Shown in pieces: positions 53,312-62,818 of a DNA stretch of 64,000 nt (positions within the stretch are counted from its first letter, which is position 1; each line of letters begins with the position of its first letter). The stretch comes from Bifidobacterium adolescentis ATCC 15703 (lineage in GTDB: Bacteria > Actinomycetota > Actinomycetes > Actinomycetales > Bifidobacteriaceae): assembly GCF_000010425.1 (NCBI RefSeq), contig NC_008618.1, positions 117,946 through 181,945 on the forward strand, in the 5' to 3' direction. The position numbers were made by a program, and so were the translations under genes. The notes under the pieces were generated by a model. It did not search any database, was not told where the DNA came from, and saw nothing but the letters and a program-made list of their open reading frames with translations.

Positions 53312-54196
53312 ATGAATCGCAAGACGGTGCAAAGCATCGCCATCATCGCGATCTTCATAACGGGGGCCCTTCTGCTGTTCTATCCGCTTGTCGGCAACTG
53401 GTGGAACGAACGCCGCTACGACATGCTCGTATCCGGCTACACACAACGTGTGCAGGTCAATCCGTCCGGCGAGGACTACGCAGAATTCAAACGGATCGAC
53501 GCGTACAACGCCACTGTGCCCGGCAAAGGCGTTCCCGACGCGTTCGCCGTCACCACGCCCGAAGAGGACGCCGAATACGCCAGCTTCCTCAACGAGGACC
53601 CCAACGGCGTGATGGCATACATCAACATCCCCCGACTCAAATCCACCTTGCCGATCTGCCACTACACCACACCGGAATCGCTGCAGAAAGGCGTCGGCCA
53701 TCTACGTGGCTCCGCCCTGCCCGTCGGCGGCAAAAACACGCACGCCGTGCTCTCCGCACACCGCGGCCTGCCGACCTCACGCCTGTTCACCGACCTTGAC
53801 AAGGTGAGGAAAGGCGACCACTTCTACATCACCGTGCTCAACCGCACGCTCGCCTACGAGGTCGATCGAATCAGCGTGGTCAAACCCGACCAAACGAAGG
53901 AACTCAGCGTCCAGCCCGGCAAGAACCTCGTCACGCTCGTCACCTGCACGCCGTACGGCGTGAACACGCAACGGCTGCTGGTGCGCGGCCATCGCGTGCC
54001 ATACAACGCGGCGCAAGCCAAACACGAGGCTGCGGATTCCGCGGTCTCGTCATTCACCGTCTACGGTTTCGTCGCAACCTACGGCACGCTCGCCATCGCG
54101 CTTGCCGGCATCGCCGTGCTCCGCCGCAACGCAGCGGCCCGCACCTCGCATCACGCCGCCGATTGGCCGCATAGCCTCACCGTCTCAGTCCGCTAA
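53312..54196 (+). CDS. Class C (pilus-type) sortase
   Basis: 294 residues from ATG 53312, preceded by AAGGAAGGG. An N-terminal helix (AIIAIFITGALLLFYPLVG), the sortase barrel with YINIPRLKSTLPICHY and VGHLRGSALPVGGKNTHA, catalytic His in LSAHRGLPTSRLF, Cys in LVTLVTCTPYG and Arg in TQRLLVRGHRV, and a C-terminal helix (about residues 250-270). Class C sortases join pilin subunits by transpeptidation at LPXTG motifs. The only substrate visible is the broken gene just upstream, so this sortase may be without its native pilin. Confidence 0.93.
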   Translation: MNRKTVQSIAIIAIFITGALLLFYPLVGNWWNERRYDMLVSGYTQRVQVNPSGEDYAEFKRIDAYNATVPGKGVPDAFAVTTPEEDAEYASFLNEDPNGVMAYINIPRLKSTLPICHYTTPESLQKGVGHLRGSALPVGGKNTHAVLSAHRGLPTSRLFTDLDKVRKGDHFYITVLNRTLAYEVDRISVVKPDQTKELSVQPGKNLVTLVTCTPYGVNTQRLLVRGHRVPYNAAQAKHEAADSAVSSFTVYGFVATYGTLAIALAGIAVLRRNAAARTSHHAADWPHSLTVSVR

Positions 54197-54705
54197 TAAA
54201 AGGCGATTAGCCAGTCTTACCGGCTCGGTAATCGCCCTTCCGTATTTTGTCCCGCGAAAGTCCGTTCCTGGTAACAAAATGCGAAAGGGAAACGATCGGC
54301 GATACCCCCTTTTGCTCACGACTTACGATTTTGCGTATCTTTGGCGGGATGTGCGTCAAAAAAGACGGAAAAACAGGCGATTTATACCCCCTACCATGCT
54401 TTGCCGCACCCTCTTTCGCTCACGACTGTGCCAAACCGGCCTAAATCGCAAGTCGTGAGCAACAGGGCGCAACCTGCCAGGCCCCACCACCGACTCGGCA
54501 ATCGCCCTTCCATATTTTGTCCCGCGAAAGCCTTTCGAGGCCGACGTGGGTGCCGTTAGAGCGTGGGAATCGCCATATGCAACGACGAAACTGAATAATC
54601 GGTGAAATCGTGAGCGAAAACCGGCAAACTGGGCTACGCTCGTAACAAGTGGCTCATTGCGCGCGCAAATGCGGTGAGCAGGGTCAATCGCAAGGGAGGA
54701 TGCCC
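54197..54705. other. Gene-free spacer with direct and inverted repeats
   Basis: 509 bases. A 37-base sequence that begins CTCGGYAATCGCCC occurs at 54224-54260 and 54494-54530 (35 of 37 identical). Between the copies lies an inverted copy of the GTGAGCGAAAG element (54303-54460) with a TTTATACCCCC box at 54379. No coding sequence was recognised; the spacer leads to the GDPD gene. Confidence 0.65.
54224..54530 (+). repeat. 37-base direct repeats bounding a 270-base unit
   Basis: Copies at 54224-54260 and 54494-54530 differ at two positions only. They could be a duplication or a trace of an inserted element; the interval carries the GTGAGCGAAAG repeat family. Confidence 0.7.
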
Positions 54706-55770
54706 ATGTCAAAGTCGTTTCTCAAGAAAGCGCTGCTCGGTGGTGCGGTGGCGGCGGGAGCCGCGGTGTGGGCGATCGCCCCGCGTTCCTTCTCCGACAA
54801 GCGGCGCAACTATGTGCCGGCCGTTCCGGATGTGTGGTACGCGCACCGCGGTCTGCATGACGCCGGTTCCGGCCTGACCGCGCAATACGCCAACGAAAGC
54901 GGCGAATACGTGGCGCTCGCCCGCCGCATGGCCATGAAAGCCGGGTACGGCAGCCCTGATACACCCGGCGTGATTGCCCCTGAAAACTCGCTTGCCGCGT
55001 TCGCAGCCGCCTGTGAAGCCGGGTACGGTATCGAACTGGACCTGCAGATGACGCGCGATGGCGAGGTCGTGGTGGTGCATGACGGCGACCTGATGCGTGT
55101 TGCCGGAGATCCGCGCCGTATCGCCGATCTCACGTATGACGAGCTGACTCGTATTCCGCTGTTCCCGACCGACGCTCCGGGCGCATGCAAGGCCGCGCCG
55201 CTGCCGTTGGCATTGGAGGAACCGCCGCTGGTCACCACGCCGGACAACGCGCCGGAAGGCTACTATCAGCATGTGCCGCTATTCGCCGACGTGCTCAAAG
55301 TGGTGGCTGGTCGTGTGCCGCTGATTGTGGAATATAAGTTCGATGACAACTCCAAGTGGGATCCGCGCGACGTGGAGCTTATGGAGAAGGGCGACGCGTT
55401 GCTGCAGGCATACTCCGGCAAGTACGTAATCGAATCGTTCAACCCGGCCGCCGTGAACTGGTACAAGGAAAACCGTCCGGAAGTGTGCCGCGGCCAGCTG
55501 TCTTGGTGGCCGTACGGCGAGGACAAGCCCACCGATCCGGTGGCGCTCGGCAAGGAATACGCGGCCGGCGCGCTGTTGTCCGACTGGATTTCCCGTCCTG
55601 ATTTCGTCGCCTACGATTGGAAGGGCGGCAACAGCCCGCAGGTGAAGCTGGCCCGATTCATGGGTGCGGTGCCGGTGTCGTGGACCGTGCGCAGCCGCGA
55701 CGAATACGCGCAGTGCTGCGACCAGTTCGACCGCCACATCTTCGAAGCGTTCGTGCCCGACGAACAGTAG
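54706..55770 (+). CDS. Glycerophosphodiester phosphodiesterase family protein
   Basis: 354 residues from ATG 54706 (AAGGGAGGA at 54692-54700). A hydrophobic helix (LLGGAVAAGAAVWAIAP, about residues 9-26) anchors or exports it. The GDPD barrel is clear: VWYAHRGLHDAG (catalytic His and Arg), APENSLAAFAAACEAGYGIELDLQMTRDG (Glu and Asp metal ligands) and VVHDGDLMRVAG (second His). These enzymes release glycerol 3-phosphate and an alcohol from glycerophosphodiesters and can act on teichoic acids. Monocistronic, ended by the hairpin at 55859-55905. Confidence 0.9.
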   Translation: MSKSFLKKALLGGAVAAGAAVWAIAPRSFSDKRRNYVPAVPDVWYAHRGLHDAGSGLTAQYANESGEYVALARRMAMKAGYGSPDTPGVIAPENSLAAFAAACEAGYGIELDLQMTRDGEVVVVHDGDLMRVAGDPRRIADLTYDELTRIPLFPTDAPGACKAAPLPLALEEPPLVTTPDNAPEGYYQHVPLFADVLKVVAGRVPLIVEYKFDDNSKWDPRDVELMEKGDALLQAYSGKYVIESFNPAAVNWYKENRPEVCRGQLSWWPYGEDKPTDPVALGKEYAAGALLSDWISRPDFVAYDWKGGNSPQVKLARFMGAVPVSWTVRSRDEYAQCCDQFDRHIFEAFVPDEQ

Positions 55771-55858
55771 CCGACTGATAGTTGCCCGGCGAGCGACAGC
55801 AGCCGGGCGCTAGTCGACGGACTATGATCGACAGGCGACAGCCGGTTTTATATGGTTT

Positions 55859-55905
55859 CGGCCTGCCATCGCATGATTGGTGCGGTAGCAGGCCGAATTT
55901 TTATT
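55859..55905 (+). terminator. Intrinsic terminator after the GDPD gene
   Basis: CGGCCTGC (55859-55866) pairs with GCAGGCCG (55888-55895), with CATCGCA/TGCGGT-like pairing inside. It is followed by AATTTTTATT. It also faces the convergent upp. Another small GCCCGGC hairpin lies at 55784-55808. Confidence 0.75.
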
Positions 55906-55930
55906 CGATTGATTTATTCCGATTGGCAGC

Positions 55931-56572
55931 TCAGTCGATCACGCCGTACAGACGGTCGCCGGCGTCACCCAAGCCCGGCACGATGTAGCACTTGTCGTTG
56001 AGCTTCTCATCGACGGCGCACAGCACCAGCTTGAACTTGATGGACGGGTCGAGGTTTTCCTCAACGAACTTCAGACCTTCCGGAGCGCCCAGAATGCACA
56101 CTGCGGTGATGTCCTTCGCACCGCGCTCGGCCAGATAGTGGGTGGCCGCAACGAGCGTGCCGCCGGTGGCGAGCATCGGGTCGATCAGGAAGCACTGACG
56201 GCCGGTGAGATCCTCCGGCAGACGGTTCGCGTACGTGATCTGCTGGGTCGGGTTCTCCTCGTCGCGCTTCATGCCGAGGAAACCGACTTCAGCGGACGGA
56301 ATCATCTTGGTCATGCCGTCGAGCATGCCCAGACCTGCGCGCAGCACCGGCACGATAATCGGAGCCGGGGCGGCGATGTGCTTGCCGATCATCGGAGCCA
56401 CCGGGGTTTCGATGGGCTTGTCCACGACTTCGATGTCGCGGGTGGCTTCGTAGGCCTCGAGCATCACGAGTTCGGAAACGAGCTCGCGGAACGTGGAGGA
56501 CGGAGTGTTCTTGTCGCGAAGAACGGTGAGCTTGTGGTCCACCAGCGGGTGGTTCAAAACATGAATATCCAT
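55931..56572 (-). CDS. upp: Uracil phosphoribosyltransferase
   Basis: 213 residues from ATG 56572. It salvages uracil to UMP using PRPP. DPMLATGGTLVAATHYLAERG is the PRPP-binding loop, and HPLVDHKLTVLRDKNTPSSTFRELVSEL the conserved N-terminal region; QITYANRLPEDLTGRQCFLI, GAPEGLKFVEE and IVPGLGDAGDRLYGVID (uracil-binding end) complete the family pattern. No ribosome site of note. The upstream gene on the same strand ends with a terminator, so upp is probably transcribed alone. Confidence 0.96.
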   Translation of the reverse strand: MDIHVLNHPLVDHKLTVLRDKNTPSSTFRELVSELVMLEAYEATRDIEVVDKPIETPVAPMIGKHIAAPAPIIVPVLRAGLGMLDGMTKMIPSAEVGFLGMKRDEENPTQQITYANRLPEDLTGRQCFLIDPMLATGGTLVAATHYLAERGAKDITAVCILGAPEGLKFVEENLDPSIKFKLVLCAVDEKLNDKCYIVPGLGDAGDRLYGVID

Positions 56573-56926
56573 GGTTTCTAAGCGTAGTCCATGTATCGGC
56601 TGTTCGGCAACGCGCCGGTAGGTCGGTCAAATGAAACCCAGATGAGCGCCGATCGGATGGCAATCGAAAATCGCAAGAAAGCCAGAGAAAAATCAGGAAA
56701 ACATCAAAAGAGGAGAAAAGCGCCGAACCACGAAAGCGCCTGTCGGCGCAAAGGCCGCTCGCAGCGGCAAAAAATGGAGCCCGGGGCTATGCATGGCCCG
56801 GCGCGAATTCCTATTGTACAGTCGCGCTCGACGCTTCGCAGCGCCGTGTCGCGTGGGGTATGAAACGGGGGAAAATTACGGAAAGCGGCGGTGGAAAGCA
56901 GTAGTGGAAAACGACAGTGGAACGGC
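56573..56926. other. Spacer between the hypothetical gene and upp
   Basis: 354 bases. Contains the hairpin at 56716-56749 and otherwise A-rich and GC-rich stretches. An open frame at 56591-56863 on the plus strand is Lys/Arg rich without a ribosome site and was not called. The upp promoter should be here but is not recognisable. Confidence 0.5.
56716..56749 (-). terminator. Intrinsic terminator of the hypothetical gene (minus strand)
   Basis: GCGCCGA (56720-56726) and TCGGCGC (56743-56749) are perfect arms. On the minus strand the stem is followed by CTTTTC. Confidence 0.65.
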
Positions 56927-57703
56927 CTATTCCAATCGTCCGCGCCGCCACAGATTCGCCCCGTGGCGGAAATCCTTGGCCGTGGCGAACAGGTTGCCGG
57001 CTGTGTGCATCAGTTTCGCAGCCTTCGCGCGCGCCCGCTTCTCAACGGCCGACGGGCGGCTGCCGGCCGCAGCAGACGTAGCGGAACCGTCGGAAACATC
57101 AGATGATCCAGCCTCGCTGGAACCGCTCAGCGAAGCCAGTTTGCGCGCTTCGATACGCAATCCCAACGCAACCACGTCGGTGAAGGCGGCGGCCCGCTCA
57201 AGTGCCACGGCGAAATCGCCTGTAAACGCGCCGGCCAAAATCGAATCGGCGGTACGTGCGATGTCGTTTTCCGTCGGTGCTTGGTCCACGCCGGCAATCG
57301 CGGAAGCGGTGGTGGCGACGGGCTCGCCGACGCGCCACAGTCGCGCGATCGATTCGCGGTTCTTCCGCATCCACGTACGCAGCAGATACAGTCGCCACAG
57401 AATGCCCGGCAGCGAGTCGGGGTCGGCATGGCTCCACAGTTCGGCGATCACGTCCACGCCTTCGCGGTCCACCAGCGTCAGCACGCGTTCCACCAGTTCG
57501 GCGTCCTGCGTGTGGTGCACGCGGTCAAGCAGCGCCGCGGCCGACGCATGGCACATTTCGTTGATTTCCGCCGGATCGGCGTCGCCGGCGATATTGTCGG
57601 CCATCATCTGGTCGAGCTGGCCGGGGCGTGCCGGACGCGGCGAACCGGTGTTCGTGAAACCGGCGGAACGGCTGGGAACGACTGAACCGGAACCGTAGTG
57701 CAT
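56927..57703 (-). CDS. Conserved-looking hypothetical protein beside the NUDIX/ppk genes
   Basis: 258 residues from ATG 57703, one base after the stop of the NUDIX gene on the same strand. No family recognised. It is soluble and mostly helical, with regions such as GQLDQMMADNIAGDADPAEINEMC and LVERVLTLVDREGVDVIAELW, a middle Arg-rich helix WRLYLLRTWMRKNRESIARLW, and a Ser/Ala-rich linker (SGSSEAGSSDVSDGSATSAA) before a basic C-terminal helix (AVEKRARAKAAKLMHTAGNL). Translationally close to the NUDIX gene, so it may belong to the same polyphosphate/nucleotide hygiene operon. That is inference. Confidence 0.7.
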   Translation of the reverse strand: MHYGSGSVVPSRSAGFTNTGSPRPARPGQLDQMMADNIAGDADPAEINEMCHASAAALLDRVHHTQDAELVERVLTLVDREGVDVIAELWSHADPDSLPGILWRLYLLRTWMRKNRESIARLWRVGEPVATTASAIAGVDQAPTENDIARTADSILAGAFTGDFAVALERAAAFTDVVALGLRIEARKLASLSGSSEAGSSDVSDGSATSAAAGSRPSAVEKRARAKAAKLMHTAGNLFATAKDFRHGANLWRRGRLE

Positions 57704-57704
57704 G

Positions 57705-58799
<1,095 letters not shown>

Positions 58800-58850
58800 C
58801 TATTCTAGGCTGGGCCGGGCTGGCGGCGGCGCGTGACGTCCGAACATACA

Positions 58851-58888
58851 GAAAATGGCCGGGCCCGCAAGGTGCGGAACCGGCCATT
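58851..58888 (-). terminator. Intrinsic terminator after ppk
   Basis: Minus strand: arms AATGGCCGG (from 58888) and CCGGCCATT (to 58854), followed by TTCTG with a TTTT run. It separates ppk from the NUDIX gene. Confidence 0.7.
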
Positions 58889-58900
58889 CGCCTCGATCGA

Positions 58901-61135
58901 TCAGTGCCTTACCGGTCGACGCGTGTGTTTCTTGATGAGGTATTCCTGGCTGTCGACCAGCGGTCGACCTTCCTCATCCTTGCAATGGCGCACATAGGTG
59001 CCATCGGCCTGCATATGCCAAGACGCGGTGGAATCGGCCATCTGCAGATCGACGTACTTGATGAGCTCGTCGATCTGCTCCGGAGCCACGATGCGGACCA
59101 GCGCTTCGACTCGACGGTCGAGGTTGCGGTGCATCAGATCGGCGGAACCAATCCACACTTCCGGACCGGCCGCAGGGCCTTCGCCGATCTGCGGGCCATC
59201 GGAGTTGGCGAACGCGTAAATACGGCTGTGCTCAAGGAAACGGCCGAGGATCGAACGCACGCGGATGTTCTCGGAAAGTCCCGGAACGCCCGGCTTGAGC
59301 GCGCAGATGCCACGTTCGACGATGTCGATCTTCACGCCGGCCTGGCTTGCACGGTACAGCGCGTCGATGGTCTTTTCGTCAACGATGGAGTTGACCTTGA
59401 TCTTGATCCACGCTTCCTTGCCGGCGCGTGCGGCGTCCTCCTCGCGGCGGATGCGCTGAATCAAGCCGGAACGCACGGTGCGCGGCGCCACCAGCAGACG
59501 GTGGAAGCTCGACTTCGGCGCGTAGCCGGACAGCTGGTTGAACAGGCGGGTCATATCCTGGCCGACCACCGGATCGCAGGTCAGCAGGCCCAGGTCGGTG
59601 TAGATACGTGCGGTCTTCGGATTGTAATTACCGGTGCCCACGTGGCAGTAACGACGCAGGCCGTCGGCTTCCTGACGCACCACAAGGCTCAGCTTGCAGT
59701 GGGTCTTCAGGCCGACGATGCCGTACACCACGTGCACGCCCGCGCGTTCCAGCTTGCGGGCCCACGCGATGTTGGCGTCCTCGTCGAAACGCGCCTTGAT
59801 CTCGACCAGCGCCAGCACCTGCTTGCCGGCATGCGCGGCGTCGATCAGCGCGTCGATGATCGGCGAATTGCTGGACGTACGGTACAGCGTCTGCTTGATG
59901 GCCAGCACCTTCGGATCGGCCGCGGCCTGCGCCAGGAACGCCTGCACGGACGTCGAGAAGGAATCGTACGGGTGGTGCAGCAGGATGTCGCGCTCGCGGA
60001 TGGCGGCGAAAATGTCCTGCGCACGGGACGATTCGACTTCGGCGATCTGACGATTGGTGGTCGGAATGAACGGACGGTACTTGAGATCCGGACGGTCGAT
60101 GCCGCCGAGCTCGAACAGCACGGTCGCGTCAAGCGGCGCCGGCAGGCGGTAGACCTCGTCGGCGCTCACGCGCAGCTGGTCGGCGAGCAGCTGGGACAGG
60201 AACGGGCTGGTCTCGTCGGAGATCTCCAAACGGATCGGCGGTCCGAAACGACGGCGCAGCAGCTCCTTCTCCATGGCGTTGAGCAGGTTCTCGGCGTCAT
60301 CCTCTTCCACGTCGATGTCCTCGTTACGGGTGACGCGGAAGGAGCGTGCCTCCTTGATGATCATGCCCGGGAACAGGGATTCCAGGTGGGCGATGATCAG
60401 GTTCTCCATGGTGATGAAGCCATAGCGCACGTTGGTGTTCTCGTCTTCGGTCAGGTCGTCGACCGGCACGAGACGGTTCAGGTTGTCAGGAACCTTCACG
60501 CGGGCGAAGTGCGACTTGCCGGATGCCGGATTCTCCACCAGCACGGCGAGGTTGAGGGAACCGCCGGAAATGTACGGGAACGGGTGGGCCGGATCCACGG
60601 CAAGCGGAGTCAGAACCGGGAACACCTGCTGGCGGTAGTAGCGCGACAGGCGCTCCTGCTCGGCCGCGGTGAGCTTGTCCCAGCTCAGCAGCACGATCTG
60701 TTCCTTCGCCAGGTCGGGGAGGATGTGGTCGATGATGTAGTGCGCGTGCTCGTCCTGCAGGCGGTGGGCCTGCTCGCTGATGGCGCGCAGCTGCTGCCTC
60801 GGGCTCAGTCCGGAAGCGGCCGTCACGGCGATGCCGGTGTCGATGCGGCGCTTCAGGCCGGCCACGCGGACCATGAAGAACTCGTCGAGGTTGTTCGCGA
60901 AGATCGCGGCGAAGCTCGCGCGTTCGATGACCGGCAGGTCCTCATCCTGTGCAAGCTCGAGGACGCGCTTGTTGAACTTCAACCAGCTCAGCTCACGGTC
61001 GAAGAAACGGTCATTCGGCAGCGGTTCCTCGCCTGCCTGAAGCTCGCGCTTATCGTTCTTATCGGTCTCAGCGATATGCTCAGCTATCTGGCTGCGCAGG
61101 ATCGCCTTTGAGGGTGCGTCAAAAATCTGTGCCAT
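58901..61135 (-). CDS. ppk: Polyphosphate kinase 1
   Basis: 744 residues from ATG 61135. [20 protein letters not shown] is the PPK1 N-terminal motif, [17 protein letters not shown] the head domain, and [16 protein letters not shown] carries the His that becomes phosphorylated. [23 protein letters not shown] and [20 protein letters not shown] (second conserved His) form the C-terminal phospholipase-D-like domains. It makes long-chain polyphosphate from ATP reversibly at the inner membrane face. It reads alone, with a terminator after it and DnaA boxes and an ncRNA candidate in the spacer upstream. Confidence 0.97.
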   Translation of the reverse strand: MAQIFDAPSKAILRSQIAEHIAETDKNDKRELQAGEEPLPNDRFFDRELSWLKFNKRVLELAQDEDLPVIERASFAAIFANNLDEFFMVRVAGLKRRIDTGIAVTAASGLSPRQQLRAISEQAHRLQDEHAHYIIDHILPDLAKEQIVLLSWDKLTAAEQERLSRYYRQQVFPVLTPLAVDPAHPFPYISGGSLNLAVLVENPASGKSHFARVKVPDNLNRLVPVDDLTEDENTNVRYGFITMENLIIAHLESLFPGMIIKEARSFRVTRNEDIDVEEDDAENLLNAMEKELLRRRFGPPIRLEISDETSPFLSQLLADQLRVSADEVYRLPAPLDATVLFELGGIDRPDLKYRPFIPTTNRQIAEVESSRAQDIFAAIRERDILLHHPYDSFSTSVQAFLAQAAADPKVLAIKQTLYRTSSNSPIIDALIDAAHAGKQVLALVEIKARFDEDANIAWARKLERAGVHVVYGIVGLKTHCKLSLVVRQEADGLRRYCHVGTGNYNPKTARIYTDLGLLTCDPVVGQDMTRLFNQLSGYAPKSSFHRLLVAPRTVRSGLIQRIRREEDAARAGKEAWIKIKVNSIVDEKTIDALYRASQAGVKIDIVERGICALKPGVPGLSENIRVRSILGRFLEHSRIYAFANSDGPQIGEGPAAGPEVWIGSADLMHRNLDRRVEALVRIVAPEQIDELIKYVDLQMADSTASWHMQADGTYVRHCKDEEGRPLVDSQEYLIKKHTRRPVRH

Positions 61136-61374
61136 AGTTATCTACTTTATCCTCAAGTGCTTGGAATGTCTTGCAAAACTCAGGAAAATTAAGCAGGAGT
61201 TAACATTCGTTCGCCGAGTTGGTGAAATATGCTTCCGACACGCCGTTTTTTCGGGGCAAATGAACGTGAATGAACAAGCAAGCGTTGCGATTCGCACAGC
61301 ATGGAGCATTTTTGCGATTCTTGCGATCGGAAAGCAACAGTTGCGATAAATACGGAACATCGTCCCGTTTCGGT

Positions 61375-61402
61375 TTGCACTTGCCGCAATGGCGAGCATA
61401 AT
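61375..61402 (+). promoter_or_regulatory. Promoter of the candidate ncRNA
   Basis: TTGCAC (61375-61380), 16-base spacer, CATAAT (61397-61402). A transcript starting near 61409 would run into the terminator at 61545. Confidence 0.5.
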
Positions 61403-61408
61403 TACGAA

Positions 61409-61582
61409 GTACAAGAACAACTGAAGAGCAGAGCCCCACAAGGTGTGTATGACCGAGATAGGTTGTTACGTTGAACGGGCATTGGATAGACTTACCGTTA
61501 CGACGATGTTGTTGTGCAGCGATTCTGCTCCGAAGATTCTTGCAGGAAGGCCCGCTTCGGCGGGTCTTCCTTTTTTGTTGCG
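61409..61582 (+). ncRNA. Candidate structured small RNA
   Basis: A ~170-base interval between a promoter-like sequence and a strong intrinsic terminator holds no credible gene. GAGCAGA (about 61425) can pair with TCTGCTC (61524-61530), closing a ~100-base domain; the ends are approximate. The size would suit 6S-like RNA or another housekeeping RNA, but I could not match conserved motifs of tmRNA, RNase P, SRP or 6S RNA. The reading frame MTEIGCYVERALDR inside it (61449) runs straight into the terminator and is unlikely to be a gene. Confidence 0.5.
61545..61582 (+). terminator. Intrinsic terminator of the candidate ncRNA
   Basis: GGAAGGCCCGC, loop TTCG, GCGGGTCTTCC, then TTTTTTG. A textbook plus-strand terminator with no plus-strand gene in front of it. 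Confidence 0.9.
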
Positions 61583-61635
61583 CTGCGCCGTGCTGCGTTG
61601 CGTAATGTCTTGCGATGTGCCGAATCGCGTTGCGA

Positions 61636-61674
61636 TGTGGATAAGTGTGGATGACACGCCGAGGGTGTGGATAA
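61636..61674. promoter_or_regulatory. Second DnaA-box cluster (three boxes)
   Basis: TGTGGATAA at 61636-61644 and 61666-61674 and TGTGGATGA at 61646-61654, all in one orientation, 70 bases before the tadZ-like gene. The spacer 61136-61744 otherwise holds the ncRNA candidate. Confidence 0.7.
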
Positions 61675-61744
61675 CCCACATTCTCCGACCACAGGTGCCG
61701 TTTCGGCTTGAACCCATGTGCGGTTTCGTTTTTCAATCGGCGGT

Positions 61745-62818
61745 ATGAGCGATGCAATTTCTTCATTACAGGTCCCTCCGGTCCCATTGCCGTCATACGG
61801 AGGCCGTGACGTGCGCGTGACGTGTTCGCCGAAAATCCGGTCGCAGCCAGCGGCCAGAGTGCGGCAGCCGACTCGATCCCAGCAAACCGTTCGGCGGGAA
61901 ACGGTCTCGCCGCAACGGTTCTATACGCCGCAGAACGCCGTGGACGCGCGAACGTCGGCACGATGGGCCGGGCCTGCCGTGGCGGGCGGTTTCATGGGTT
62001 CGCCGTTGGAATCGTCGTCCACACGGCTGAAACCCGTTGAAGCGCAACCGGAACCTGCTCCACGCAACGTCGTGGTGGTCGGATCCGCCGTCGCCGGAGT
62101 CGGTGCCAGCACGTTGGCGGCGCTGCTGGCCCGCGAACTGACGGAACGTGGATGCAAAAGCGTGCTGGTAGACGCAGATCTCAACGGTGGCGGTCTTGAC
62201 GTGCTGCTCGGTGTGGAAGACGAAGACGGTTCACGCTTCGGAGACATCAGCGCCCCGCTCGGCAAAGTGGACGGCAAAGCGCTGCTGCGAGAACTGCCCG
62301 TGTGGGATGGCGTGCCGCTGCTGGCCTGCAATCCCTGGCGAAGCGAAAACCCGCAATCCTGGGAGATCCAGGCATGCATCCGCGCGCTCGCGCAGGTGAA
62401 GGACGCGGTGATCGTGGACGCCGGGCAATGGCGTGGACTCGATGACATTCCGGAACTGGCCCAGGCCACACACATCACCGTGGTCGAAATGACGGTGCTC
62501 GGACTGGCCCGAGCCAAAGTGGCCATGCAATCGCGTGGAACGGCGGAACGGCAGAAACATGGCCATATCGTCGGCGTTGAACCGCGCGGCGTGGCACGTG
62601 GACGTGGCGTGACCACGCTGGAAGAGACGGAAAACTATCTTGGCCATTCCCTCGCGGCGGTTGTCAAACCGGACGCCAAGCTGTGCGGCGAACTGCTGGA
62701 CGGCCTGGGCCTGCGCAGGCCGAACCGCCAAACCGTCAAAGCCTTGGCCGCGCTCACGGATGAACTGCAGGAATCGTTGGAAGGCAAGCGGGTGAAGCAT
62801 GGAACTCGGACCCCTTAG
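61745..62818 (+). CDS. TadZ/CpaE-like ParA-family ATPase of the tad locus
   Basis: 357 residues from ATG 61745 (MSDAISSLQVPPVPLP); the ribosome site is weak. About 100 residues of Pro/Arg/Ser-rich disordered sequence precede a P-loop domain VVVVGSAVAGVGASTLAALLAREL, a deviant Walker A lacking the usual GKGG, as in CpaE/TadZ. SVLVDADLNGGGLDVLLG and AVIVDAGQWRGL follow as the Walker A' and B regions. TadZ places the pilus-assembly machine at the cell pole. The next gene starts 20 bases before its stop, so the two are co-translated. Confidence 0.85.
   Translation: MSDAISSLQVPPVPLPSYGGRDVRVTCSPKIRSQPAARVRQPTRSQQTVRRETVSPQRFYTPQNAVDARTSARWAGPAVAGGFMGSPLESSSTRLKPVEAQPEPAPRNVVVVGSAVAGVGASTLAALLARELTERGCKSVLVDADLNGGGLDVLLGVEDEDGSRFGDISAPLGKVDGKALLRELPVWDGVPLLACNPWRSENPQSWEIQACIRALAQVKDAVIVDAGQWRGLDDIPELAQATHITVVEMTVLGLARAKVAMQSRGTAERQKHGHIVGVEPRGVARGRGVTTLEETENYLGHSLAAVVKPDAKLCGELLDGLGLRRPNRQTVKALAALTDELQESLEGKRVKHGTRTP

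Noticed and set aside
56591..56863. Small gene between upp and the hypothetical gene
   Set aside because: Low-complexity Lys/Arg content, overlaps a terminator hairpin, no ribosome site.
61443..61748. Protein-coding gene MTEIGCYVER in front of tadZ
   Set aside because: The frame runs through a strong intrinsic terminator and the DnaA boxes, with no ribosome site.
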